NCBI GenBank assembly: GCA_964639335.1
Contig: CAZXCJ010000026.1
Span: forward strand, 1-18,045
Source: JAIOTH01 sp964639335
GTDB lineage: Bacteria > Patescibacteriota > Patescibacteriia > UBA1558 > S5-K13
DNA: 18,045 nt
Reading direction: 5' to 3'
Position numbers and translations under genes: made by a program. Positions within the stretch are counted from its first letter, which is position 1, and every line of letters starts with the position of its first letter. Shown here one piece after another: positions 6,938-13,580 of this stretch. Below the pieces are notes generated by a model that saw only the letters and a program-made list of their open reading frames with translations, searched no databases and was not told the DNA's origin.

Positions 6938-7903
6938 GAAAAAAAGATTTATACTAAACCAGGTTTTATAATCGCAACGGTTATAATACTTGTAGTATTG
7001 GGTATATCCCTAGCTTATATTATTAATCAGGCAGCCATTAATAGAGAGAAACAAGTAAAGATAGACGAATTACAAAAAAAGGTTAATGATTTAACAGATT
7101 ATGTCGAGAGCTTGCAAATTAATGGAGGCCAGGCCGTTAATCAACAACAGGCTCAGGTTCAAAGTGAAGTTGGTTCTTGGCCAGAATATACAAATCAGAC
7201 CCTGGGCTTTTCATTAACTTTTCCAAAAACATGGGAGGGCTATTTAATAACAGAAAATGCTAATTTTATTGACTTTGGCTTTGAGGAACAAAATCCCGTA
7301 GCTAGAATTAGTATTATTAGCCCTGAACAATGGGAGCAGGTTAGACAGCAAGAAAACAGTGGATTGGTATATGTAGGAGAAACAGAACAATTTGTTATTG
7401 TTTATAGTTTGGTGGCTCAAGCAGTTGATGAAAATATTCAAGCATTAGTGCTGGAATTTCCTAGTATCATGGAAAATTTAAGTTTATTAGAAGGAGAGTT
7501 AATAGTTAAAGATTATTCTTTGGAAGATGAAGATGAGGATGAGGAAGAAGAAATTGAAAGTTTTAGTTACTCTAATGAAGAATATGGCTTTGGCTTAGTT
7601 TTTCCAGGCACTTGGCAGGATTACCAAGTTACTAATGGTATTTTTGATTTAAAAGAAATAGGAGAAGCAGATTCTATTAATTTTGGTTTAAGCGATAGTA
7701 CCTTATTTAGTGTTTTGATTTTAGATGCTGAAGAGTGGGCAGAAGTACAAGAAAGCGGAGAATATAACTTCAATTTTTTATGGGAAGAGGGGGAAAATGT
7801 GTTTGTTTATTTTCAAACAACAGAGGAGAATCTGGATGAAAGTTTGGATATGAGAATTTCTGAAATAATGGAAATTATTTCTAGCTTTACAATATTAGAG
7901 TAA
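6896..7903 (+). CDS. membrane-anchored protein with duplicated PsbP-like domain
   Basis: A 335-residue protein. After a cytoplasmic N-terminus it has one transmembrane helix (about 23-45), a short coiled coil (about 50-75, IDELQKKVNDLTDYVESLQ) and two copies of a domain of about 105 residues. Each domain opens with an aromatic YTNQTLGFSLTFPKTWEGY or YSNEEYGFGLVFPGTWQDY motif, as in PsbP/MOG1-like folds, and ends in an IMENLSLLE or IMEIISSFTILE helix. They are joined by a very acidic linker, EDEDEDEEEEIE. The domains probably face outside the cell; no catalytic residues are evident. The first 12 codons come from element copy A. A TTG at 6932 just after the repeat arm could be the original start. 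Confidence 0.72.
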   Translation: MSKKIKEQISNGLEEKKIYTKPGFIIATVIILVVLGISLAYIINQAAINREKQVKIDELQKKVNDLTDYVESLQINGGQAVNQQQAQVQSEVGSWPEYTNQTLGFSLTFPKTWEGYLITENANFIDFGFEEQNPVARISIISPEQWEQVRQQENSGLVYVGETEQFVIVYSLVAQAVDENIQALVLEFPSIMENLSLLEGELIVKDYSLEDEDEDEEEEIESFSYSNEEYGFGLVFPGTWQDYQVTNGIFDLKEIGEADSINFGLSDSTLFSVLILDAEEWAEVQESGEYNFNFLWEEGENVFVYFQTTEENLDESLDMRISEIMEIISSFTILE

Positions 7904-7907
7904 TTAA

Positions 7908-8069
7908 ATGGAGAGAGAAAAGGCCTTAAAATTATTTATGTTGGTTTTTCTTTGCTGTTTTATAGTTTTTAGTATCTTTTTTTTAATTCAAGAGAAAAAA
8001 GATCAGGATTTTGAAAGAAGCCGGCAGGGAATTTTACAACTTATTGAAAAAATAAATCCCGACACCTAA
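7908..8069 (+). CDS. 53-residue single-pass membrane protein
   Basis: A short open frame begins four bases after the preceding gene's stop codon and encodes a basic N-terminus, one hydrophobic helix (about residues 7-27, containing LFMLVFLCCFIVFSIFF) and a charged tail, EKKDQDFERSRQGILQLIEK. The tight spacing, same strand and clear membrane-protein composition support a real gene cotranscribed with the duplicated-domain protein. I do not recognise the family. It could be a small partner of that protein, but nothing more can be said. Confidence 0.55.
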   Translation: MEREKALKLFMLVFLCCFIVFSIFFLIQEKKDQDFERSRQGILQLIEKINPDT

Positions 8070-8120
8070 TTAATTTTTTTAAAAGCCCTTAATTTAGAAT
8101 TATTATCAAAAATAAAAATA

Positions 8121-8148
8121 TAGACATAAAAGTTTAATTATATATTAT
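8121..8148 (+). promoter_or_regulatory. putative promoter for the thioredoxin unit
   Basis: TAGACA (8121-8126), a 16-base spacer and TATTAT (8143-8148) match a sigma70 promoter with one or two deviations. The start of transcription would be near 8155, about 30 bases before the micro-ORF of element copy B, so that element would be in the leader RNA. Confidence 0.45.
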
Positions 8149-8183
8149 ATTAGGTGCTGGGATAAATAATAAATAAAAAAGAT

Positions 8184-8295
8184 ATGAGACCCGTTAGATA
8201 TAATGAATTAATTTGAGGGCAAGATATTTATTTGTTTTATAAATAATAATTAAAAAAATATGACTAATAAAAAAAATATATCTCACGGGTTGAGG
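8184..8295 (+). repeat. NPVR/ISNG start-site element, copy B
   Basis: The left arm ACCCGTTAGATAT (8189-8201) pairs with ATATCTCACGGGT (8278-8290) at 12 of 13 positions. The micro-ORF ATG 8184 reads MRPVRYNELI and ends in TGA at 8216. The first two codons ATGAGA match TTGAGG (8290-8295) after the right arm at four of six positions and both encode Arg at the second codon. The right arm is read in frame as ISHGL in the thioredoxin gene. The purine block in the loop is GAGGGCAAGATA. Confidence 0.8.
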
Positions 8296-8556
8296 GTATT
8301 AAAAATAGGAGCAATTTGGTGTCCGGGTTGCGTCATTATGAAAACCAGATGGGCAGAAATTGAAAAAGAATTACCAGAATTAGAAACAGAATATTTTGAC
8401 GCTGATGAGCATAAAGAGCTTTTAAAAAAGTATAAGGTCAAAAATTTACCGGCCTCTATTTTTTTAGACAAGAATGATAAAGTTTTAATTAAAAGAGAAG
8501 AAGAAGTTGGTAAAGAAGAATTATTAAGAATTATTGAAGAGAATAAGGACAAGTAA
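8260..8556 (+). CDS. thioredoxin-like protein
   Basis: A 98-residue cytoplasmic thiol-disulfide oxidoreductase with the active site WCPGC (Cys21, Cys24 counted from this start) after a beta strand, and the cis-proline loop KNLPASIFLD. CPGC rather than the usual CGPC is unusual for a thioredoxin. There is no signal peptide. The natural N-terminus would be MRVLKIGAIW, encoded from a TTG at 8290 directly after the repeat arm; the first ten codons (MTNKKNISHG) come from element copy B. It lies upstream of a DsbD-like membrane protein, to which it could pass electrons; that pairing is inference from position. A GC-rich hairpin repeat starts four bases after the stop codon. Confidence 0.88.
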   Translation: MTNKKNISHGLRVLKIGAIWCPGCVIMKTRWAEIEKELPELETEYFDADEHKELLKKYKVKNLPASIFLDKNDKVLIKREEEVGKEELLRIIEENKDK

Positions 8557-8560
8557 GCCG

Positions 8561-8621
8561 CCTGCCTTCGCTACTTCCTTCGCTAAAGCTACGGAAGTCA
8601 AGAAAGCTTCGGCAAGGCAGG
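8561..8621. repeat. CCTGCC...GGCAGG hairpin repeat, copy 2
   Basis: CCTGCCTT (8561-8568) pairs perfectly with AAGGCAGG (8614-8621). An inner stem joins ACTTCC (8573-8578) to GGAAGT (8593-8598). It shares CCTGCCTTCG with copy 1. TAAG flanks both sides, perhaps a short target duplication. Located just after the thioredoxin gene, it could act as a terminator or mRNA-end structure, though no U tract follows. Confidence 0.75.
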
Positions 8622-8649
8622 TAAGTTATAAGTTATGAATTTTATTTAT

Positions 8650-9873
8650 ATGAAAAAAATTATTATATTTAGTGTTGTTTCTTTTTTATTTTTGTCGGTT
8701 TTTGGGCCGGTTTTTAATGTTTCCGCCGAAGAAGAAAATGTTCAAATAGATGTTTTTTATAGTACTAGTTGTCCGCACTGTAAAGAAGCTAGATATTTTT
8801 TAAATAATTTAGATGAACAATATTTAGAAGATGAGTTAATAATTAAAGAATATAATGTGGCCGAAAATGACAATATTGAGCTTTTAAAAGAATTATATAT
8901 AAAATATAATGTTCCCAATAAAGACTATGGTTCAGTTCCAATAATTTTTATTGCTGATAAATATGTAGTTGGCTACAATGAAAAAATAGGAGAGTTAATA
9001 AAAAATTATGTAATAGGGTTAGTTCAAGAATGTCGTGAAAAAGAACAAGAGGCCTGTCAACAAAATCAAACCAGTGATAATCCAGAAAGAATTGAATCAG
9101 AAAGAGAGTTTAAAATTCCAATTATTGGAAATATTGATATTAGTGGTTTTTCGCCTCTAGTTTTAAGTATAGTGGTTGGGGCTTTAGATGGTTTTAATGC
9201 TTGTGCCATGGTGGCTTTAGGATTTTTGTTAACAGTTTTAGTTGCTACCGGAGTTAGAAAAAGAATAGTTTTAATTGGTGGAGTATTTATTTTAGTTTCT
9301 GGTCTAGTTTATTTTCTTTTTATATCTGCTTGGTTAAATTTATTTATGTTTATTGGTTATCAGCAATATGCGCAGATTATAGTAGCTTTAATAATCATCT
9401 TTTTCGCCTTAGCAATTTTAAAGGACTATTATACCGGCATTGTTTGTAAGGTGTGTAATGTTGAGGAAGGCAAACAGAGTTTTTTTAACAAATTGCAAAA
9501 AAAGCTTTTTGTTAAAATGTCGCAATTATCTCAAGCAGAAATGTCTTTAGGTTTGACTTTATTGGGAGTAATTATTGTAGCTATAGGCGTTAATTTAGTG
9601 GAATTGGCTTGTTCTTTTGGCTTTCCCTTGGCTTATACCAAAATTTTAACTTCTTATAATTTGCCTACTGTGCAATATTATAGTTATCTTTTGGTCTATG
9701 TTGTATTCTATATGATAGATGATTTTTTGATTTTTTTAATAGCAGTGATTACTTTAAAAGTTACCAAGGCCTCTGATAAATATTTAAAAATAATAAAATT
9801 AATTAGCGGGCTAGTACTTTTAATTATGGGCTTATTAATGTTATTTAAACCGGAGTTATTAACTTTAATTTAA
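8650..9873 (+). CDS. exported glutaredoxin domain fused to a DsbD-like membrane domain
   Basis: A protein of 407 residues from the ATG at 8650, chosen over the ATG at 8635 because it starts directly at the signal peptide MKKIIIFSVVSFLFLSVFG. Next comes a glutaredoxin/thioredoxin-fold domain (about 30-130) with the redox motif CPHC (Cys41, Cys44) and a cis-Pro segment, YGSVPIIFI. A linker with two Cys leads to a six-helix membrane domain (about 165-405). Two membrane Cys, in GFNACAM and ELACSFGFP, fall where DsbD/CcdA-like proteins carry their electron-relaying pair. The predicted role is moving reducing equivalents across the membrane to extracytoplasmic thiols. It overlaps the YibE/F gene by one base, implying coupled translation. 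Confidence 0.85.
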   Translation: MKKIIIFSVVSFLFLSVFGPVFNVSAEEENVQIDVFYSTSCPHCKEARYFLNNLDEQYLEDELIIKEYNVAENDNIELLKELYIKYNVPNKDYGSVPIIFIADKYVVGYNEKIGELIKNYVIGLVQECREKEQEACQQNQTSDNPERIESEREFKIPIIGNIDISGFSPLVLSIVVGALDGFNACAMVALGFLLTVLVATGVRKRIVLIGGVFILVSGLVYFLFISAWLNLFMFIGYQQYAQIIVALIIIFFALAILKDYYTGIVCKVCNVEEGKQSFFNKLQKKLFVKMSQLSQAEMSLGLTLLGVIIVAIGVNLVELACSFGFPLAYTKILTSYNLPTVQYYSYLLVYVVFYMIDDFLIFLIAVITLKVTKASDKYLKIIKLISGLVLLIMGLLMLFKPELLTLI

Positions 9874-11048
9874 TGTTTAATTTTTTTAGAAAATATTTTT
9901 TAGTTGCTGGTATTATTTTTTTAATACCATTTTTAGTTAGTGCTCAAGAAGTCAATCCATACAAAAATGTAGAACCCACTTCTACTGTTAATTTTGTAGA
10001 AGAGCAGAAAGGTAATAATCAGCAGCTTGAACTGGATGAAGTTTTTCGAGCCAAAGTAGTTGAAATTTTAGAAGAAAAAAAAATTGAAGACAACGGCCAA
10101 TTGATAAAACAACAGAATTTAAAGTTAAAAGGCCTTTCGGGCAGTTTTAAAAACAAAGATATATATTTTTATGGCATAGATGATTTTCAAGTGGGCCTGG
10201 TGCCGGAATATAAAGCAGGCGACAAGGTTTTAGTTTCTCATAATTTAGATTTAGAAAATCAAGACATTTTTTATATTATTGATTATGTGAGAAATACCAA
10301 TATCTATCTTTTGGCCTTTATTTTTTTACTGTGCATGGTTGTTATTGGTCGATGGAAAGGTTTGCGAGCTATTATAGCTTTAATAATTACTTTTATTATT
10401 ATTTTAAAATTAATTTTGCCGGCAATTTTAAATGGGCATAATCCTATTTTAATAAGTATTGGCGGAGGATTTTTAATTTTATTTTTCATTATTTATATTA
10501 CTGAGGGCATAAATAAAAAAAGCCATATCTCGCTTCTGAGTATCTTAATTAGTTTGTTTATTACGGGTGTATTGGCAATTATTTTTAGTAATTTAATGAA
10601 ACTAAATGGAGTTTCAGAAGATAGTATTTATTTAATAAATTTAATCGACAAAACCATTAATTTTAAGGGTTTGCTTTTTGCTGGAGTAATTATTGGCAGC
10701 TTGGGAGTTTTAAATGATATGGTGGTTAGCCAGGTCTCAACGGTTTTAGAAATTAAAAACGCTAATTTTAATTTGAGTAATAAAGAAATTCTTAAACGGG
10801 CCTACCGAGTAGGAGTGTCGCATGTTAGTTCAATGGCTAATACTTTATTTTTGGCTTATGCTGGCTCTGCTTTAAGTATTTTGCTATTATTCTCTATAGG
10901 AGGAATGAATTTTACAAATATTTTAAATAATCATTTAATAGCTACTGAAATTTTTAGAGGTTTAATTGGAGCAATTGGAATTGTTTTATCAATGCCAATT
11001 AGCACTTTTTTAGCCAGTTATTATTTTAAAAATAATTCACCCTGTTAA
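9873..11048 (+). CDS. YibE/F family membrane protein
   Basis: A 391-residue membrane protein. A signal-like helix (about 8-24) is followed by an extracytoplasmic beta-rich domain (about 55-135) and about seven transmembrane helices from 143 on. The YibE/F hallmarks are GRWKGLRAIIAL (159-170), GSLGVLNDMVVSQVS (276-290) and RVGVSHVSSMANTLFLAYAG (312-331). The family is widespread in Firmicutes and CPR bacteria; its substrate is not established and it is often annotated as a putative efflux or transport protein. It begins in the last base of the preceding gene's stop codon (TAATG overlap), so it is cotranslated with the glutaredoxin-DsbD fusion. It ends in a Cys, NNSPC, perhaps by chance. Confidence 0.92.
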   Translation: MFNFFRKYFLVAGIIFLIPFLVSAQEVNPYKNVEPTSTVNFVEEQKGNNQQLELDEVFRAKVVEILEEKKIEDNGQLIKQQNLKLKGLSGSFKNKDIYFYGIDDFQVGLVPEYKAGDKVLVSHNLDLENQDIFYIIDYVRNTNIYLLAFIFLLCMVVIGRWKGLRAIIALIITFIIILKLILPAILNGHNPILISIGGGFLILFFIIYITEGINKKSHISLLSILISLFITGVLAIIFSNLMKLNGVSEDSIYLINLIDKTINFKGLLFAGVIIGSLGVLNDMVVSQVSTVLEIKNANFNLSNKEILKRAYRVGVSHVSSMANTLFLAYAGSALSILLLFSIGGMNFTNILNNHLIATEIFRGLIGAIGIVLSMPISTFLASYYFKNNSPC

Positions 11049-11140
11049 ATAATTTTAAATCTAATTTATATGTATCATAATTATGCTTTACGTATAGAGG
11101 AGAGAAGAAATTTTATAGGGTATCTAACAAATTTAAAATT

Positions 11141-11162
11141 AAGATTTAATTTATTAAATCTT
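11141..11162. repeat. perfect AT-rich hairpin after the YibE/F gene
   Basis: AAGATTTAA, loop TTTA, TTAAATCTT gives a nine-base-pair stem; AAATTAAATCTT recurs at 11175-11186. It could end the YibE/F transcript, but there is no U tract. The gap 11049-11318 otherwise holds a second palindrome and no convincing gene. Confidence 0.45.
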
Positions 11163-11215
11163 CAAACGAGTAATAAATTAAATCTTATTTAACAAGGTAA
11201 ATTAAATTTTATTTC

Positions 11216-11259
11216 AACCCGTTAAATAATATCGCAATTTAGCGATAATTTAACAGGTT
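11216..11259. repeat. nested palindrome upstream of the NYN gene
   Basis: AACCCGTTAAAT (11216-11227) pairs with ATTTAACAGGTT (11248-11259) at 11 of 12 positions. Nested inside is a perfect ATCGC/GCGAT stem (11231-11235 with 11242-11246). The outer arm resembles the CCCGTTAGATA arms of the five start-site elements, but this copy is short, has no micro-ORF and is 60 bases from the next start. Confidence 0.6.
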
Positions 11260-11318
11260 TAACAGGGTAAAAAGTAAAAGCGTCTTAACCTTTATACTTA
11301 ATACTTAACACTAACTAC

Positions 11319-11858
11319 ATGCATAAACACAAAGATCAAAGAGTGGGCGTCTTCGTTGATGTCCAAAATATGTATTATTCAGCTAAAAATCTGTATAATT
11401 CTTTTGTAAATTTTGGAAATATTTTGGAAGCCGCTGTCGCCGGACGAAAATTAATTCGAGCCAATGCTTATGTGGTAGAAGCTGGTTTACCAGACGAAAA
11501 AAACTTTTTTAAAGCTCTTCAGGAACAAGGTTTTAGAACCGAATCTAAACAACTTCAAATTTTTGCGGGAGGACACAAAAAGGCTGATTGGGATGTCGGT
11601 ATTTCTGTGGATGCGATTAAAATGTCCAAGCAATTAGATGTAGTTATTTTAGTAACCGGTGATGGAGATTTTTTACCTTTAGTTGAATATTTACAGTATC
11701 ATGGAGTATTGGTTGAAATTATCGCATTTCAAAAGACCACTTCTTCTAAATTAATGGAGCAGGCCGATGATTTTTTTGATTTATCATCAAATATGAAAAA
11801 GTTTTTGATTAAAGGCAAGACAACGGGAAGGGCTCCAGTCAGAAGAGTGAGTAGATAA
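11319..11858 (+). CDS. NYN domain protein (LabA/DUF88 family)
   Basis: A 179-residue protein almost wholly made of one NYN (PIN-like) nuclease fold. The acidic metal-site residues are present: Asp14 and Asn17 in VGVFVDVQNMYYSA, Asp90/Asp92 and Asp98 in KADWDVGISVDAI, and Asp115/Asp117 in LVTGDGDFLPLVEYL. The C-terminal 20 residues are basic (KGKTTGRAPVRRVSR) and could bind nucleic acid. Family members are predicted metal-dependent ribonucleases, some linked to RNA turnover; this copy's target is unknown. It is 16 bases upstream of the alkyltransferase gene and probably cotranscribed. There is no ribosome-binding site before the ATG; the start gives the usual short N-terminus before the first beta strand. 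Confidence 0.9.
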   Translation: MHKHKDQRVGVFVDVQNMYYSAKNLYNSFVNFGNILEAAVAGRKLIRANAYVVEAGLPDEKNFFKALQEQGFRTESKQLQIFAGGHKKADWDVGISVDAIKMSKQLDVVILVTGDGDFLPLVEYLQYHGVLVEIIAFQKTTSSKLMEQADDFFDLSSNMKKFLIKGKTTGRAPVRRVSR

Positions 11859-11874
11859 TTTGTTTTTTTAAGCA

Positions 11875-12138
11875 ATGAAGACCTTTAAAGAAAAAGTTTA
11901 TTTTATTGTTAAAAAAATTCCCCGTGGGAAAGTATTAACTTATAAACAAATTGCTATCAGAGTCAACAGTCCGAAAGCATATCGGGCTGTTGGTTTAGTC
12001 TTGAGTAAAAATTATGACCCAAATATTCCTTGTCACCGAGTAATTCGTTCTGACGGGAAAATAGGCGGATATAATAGAAGAACAGAGGAAAAGATTCGAT
12101 TATTAAAGAAAGAAGGTGTAAAAACTTCTAGTTTCTAA
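11875..12138 (+). CDS. methylated-DNA--protein-cysteine methyltransferase, C-terminal domain only
   Basis: An 87-residue protein matching the winged-helix catalytic domain of MGMT/Ogt, which takes the alkyl group from O6-alkylguanine onto its own cysteine. The active-site motif PCHRVI has Cys53 intact, so it is not an alkyltransferase-like protein of the Trp type. Arg37 (in YRAVG) is the arginine finger that flips the base, Tyr23 (VLTYKQIA) is conserved, and GKIGGY closes the site. The N-terminal domain of classical Ogt/Ada is absent, giving a minimal enzyme, as in many small genomes. It follows the NYN gene closely and precedes another alkylation-repair enzyme at 12369. Confidence 0.93.
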   Translation: MKTFKEKVYFIVKKIPRGKVLTYKQIAIRVNSPKAYRAVGLVLSKNYDPNIPCHRVIRSDGKIGGYNRRTEEKIRLLKKEGVKTSSF

Positions 12139-12181
12139 TTTCCAATATCTAATTTCTAATGAAGTTACAATATCTAATATC

Positions 12182-12230
12182 CCTGCCGACCGGTTCACAT
12201 ACTGGGATGTAAGGAAGATATTTAGGCAGG
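12182..12230. repeat. CCTGCC...GGCAGG hairpin repeat, copy 3
   Basis: CCTGCC (12182-12187) pairs with GGCAGG (12225-12230); the interior holds ACAT/ATGT and CCGACCGG. It sits in a tract of reiterated AATATCTAATTTC-like units (about 12130-12180, resuming at 12231), as if inserted into it. It is the least GC-rich copy. Confidence 0.65.
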
Positions 12231-12281
12231 TAATTTCCAATAAAAGACAAAGGTCAGGGGTTAAGGATTAGATGCATTATG

Positions 12282-12287
12282 TATAAT
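12282..12287 (+). promoter_or_regulatory. -10 box immediately before element copy C
   Basis: A perfect TATAAT preceded by TG. Transcription would start about 12293-12295, on the ATG of the micro-ORF, making it leaderless. The -35 region is weak. Confidence 0.4.
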
Positions 12288-12292
12288 GAATT

Positions 12293-12401
12293 ATGGAACC
12301 CGTAAGATATTTTTATAATTTATGAAAGTAGGTTAAAGTTAATTTAATCATATTTATATTATAAGGCCATGTATCAAAATAAAATATCTAACGGGTTAAA
12401 T
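12293..12401 (+). repeat. NPVR/ISNG start-site element, copy C
   Basis: The left arm AACCCGTAAGATAT (12297-12310) pairs with ATATCTAACGGGTT (12384-12397) at 13 of 14 positions. The micro-ORF ATG 12293 reads MEPVRYFYNL and ends in TGA at 12325. Its first 20 bases equal those of copy A. The right arm is read in frame as ISNGL in the glycosylase gene. Here the two-codon direct repeat is poor: ATGGAA before the left arm against TTAAAT after the right. Confidence 0.8.
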
Positions 12402-12920
12402 AAAGCATTAAATCAGGAATTTTTTAATAGAAATACATTAAAAGTTGCCAAAGAGTTACTTGGTAAATTTTTAGTTAAGAAAGATAATAATTGGGAAATG
12501 GCTTTAATGATAAATGAAGTTGAGGCCTATGACGGACCAAATGACAAAGCATCCCATGCCAGTAGGAGCAGGACTAATAGAAATAAGATTATGTTTGATA
12601 AAACTGGGTATTGGTATTTATATTTCATTTATGGAATGTATTGGATGCTAAATATTACGACAGGGCCAAAAAATTATCCAGCTGCTATTTTAATTAGAAG
12701 CGCAGGTGAATTTAACGGTCCTGGAAAATTAACAAAGCATTTAAGGCTAGATAAAAAATTTAATGGATTACAAGCGAATAAAAAAAGCAATTTATGGATC
12801 GAGGATAGGGGAGTTAAGATTAAGTCATCGCAGATGCTTAGATTAAAAAGAGTAGGAGTTGATTATGCTGAAGAGTGGAAAGATAAGTTTTATAGGTTTA
12901 AGTTAAATATTGATTTGTAA
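12369..12920 (+). CDS. 3-methyladenine DNA glycosylase (AAG/MPG family)
   Basis: A 183-residue base-excision repair enzyme that removes alkylated purines from DNA. It has the catalytic site EVEAYDGPNDKASHA, with Glu52, Tyr54 and His63 matching human AAG Glu125, Tyr127 and His136. It also has the base-binding and intercalating tyrosines in FIYGMYW (Tyr88 and Tyr91, human Tyr159 and Tyr162) and Asn95 in the same strand. GPGKLTKHL is the downstream family motif. The first nine residues, MYQNKISNG, come from repeat element copy C, and LNQEFFNRNT is where relatives normally begin. Together with the alkyltransferase at 11875 it makes an alkylation-repair pair. AAGG six bases before the ATG may be a weak ribosome-binding site. 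Confidence 0.93.
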   Translation: MYQNKISNGLNKALNQEFFNRNTLKVAKELLGKFLVKKDNNWEMALMINEVEAYDGPNDKASHASRSRTNRNKIMFDKTGYWYLYFIYGMYWMLNITTGPKNYPAAILIRSAGEFNGPGKLTKHLRLDKKFNGLQANKKSNLWIEDRGVKIKSSQMLRLKRVGVDYAEEWKDKFYRFKLNIDL

Positions 12921-12965
12921 AGTTTAAGATGAGATAATTAATTTATAGTACGGGTTATAGAAGTT

Positions 12966-12990
12966 GGCTCTAAGGAATAATCCTTAAGCC
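12966..12990. terminator. strong hairpin after the glycosylase gene
   Basis: GGCT, a bulged C, TAAGGA (12966-12976), loop ATAA, TCCTTA and AGCC (12981-12990) form a ten-base-pair stem. No U tract follows on the + strand, so it may instead be an mRNA 3'-end stabiliser or a leader structure for the gene at 13022. Confidence 0.45.
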
Positions 12991-13021
12991 ATAAGTGAAA
13001 ATTATCAATTAAGCAAATAGT

Positions 13022-13579
13022 GTGAAAAATATTGTAATCATTTTAGTAATAGCAATAATTATGGCTTTTTTGCCAAGCCTTGTTTTCGCTTGGGATGATT
13101 GTCCGTTTGGTTTAGTAAATGATCCTTATCCTGGTTCATGTGCTAGGTATATTGATACTAATAATGACAATATTTGCGACCATTCTCAATTAAAATTAGG
13201 CCAATTGAGCGATGGTGATATTGAAATCACAAGACCTAATTATTTTTTTTGGCCCATTACTATAATTTTAATTCTGTTTTATATTATTTTCTTTTATTTA
13301 GAATATAGAAGTAGATATGAGAATGGAAAATTTTGGCAGATGTTTAAAAAGCACAATCTTATCTATTTTCATAATATTATTTTACTTTTATTTTTTTTAT
13401 TATCAGCCCTAACCGGATTTGCTTCGTTATTAAAAATTACATTAGGCTCATTTGCTAATTACAATTTTAGCAAAGCACATATAATATTTTCCATTATTAT
13501 GGCAGAAATGTGCCTAGTGCATATTATTTTGCATTGGAAATATTTTATAAGCAAGATTAAAAGATTTATCAATCCTTAA
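13022..13579 (+). CDS. exported Cys-rich protein with DUF4405-like membrane domain
   Basis: A 185-residue protein. The signal peptide (about 1-23) ends at LVFAWDD. The extracytoplasmic segment 25-56 has Cys27, Cys40 and Cys52 in DCPFGLVNDPYPGSC and a calcium-loop-like DTNNDNICDHSQ. I remember this combination from anaerobic redox membrane proteins, but cannot name its ligand. Three helices follow (about 75-94, 115-137 and 152-172). They carry His117, His153, His167 and His171, as in DUF4405-type cytochrome-b-like proteins, so heme binding is possible. The start is a GTG at 13022, which places the signal peptide correctly. The next gene begins two bases after its last stop base, indicating a two-gene operon. 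Confidence 0.65.
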   Translation: MKNIVIILVIAIIMAFLPSLVFAWDDCPFGLVNDPYPGSCARYIDTNNDNICDHSQLKLGQLSDGDIEITRPNYFFWPITIILILFYIIFFYLEYRSRYENGKFWQMFKKHNLIYFHNIILLLFFLLSALTGFASLLKITLGSFANYNFSKAHIIFSIIMAEMCLVHIILHWKYFISKIKRFINP

Positions 13580-13580
13580 T

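Noticed and set aside
11118..11127. GGTATCTAAC as a sixth element arm
   Set aside because: It lacks the CGGG end, has no partner arm within 120 bases and is not at a gene start.
11070..11192. 40-codon open frame starting MYHNYALRIEERRNF in the gap before the NYN gene
   Set aside because: Its second half is encoded by AT-rich palindromes (11141-11186), no ribosome-binding site or recognisable domain is seen, and such short frames are expected by chance.
12948..12960. TACGGGTTATAG before the gene at 13022 as a degenerate right arm
   Set aside because: No complementary left arm or M-x-P-V-R frame upstream, and it lies 65 bases before the start.
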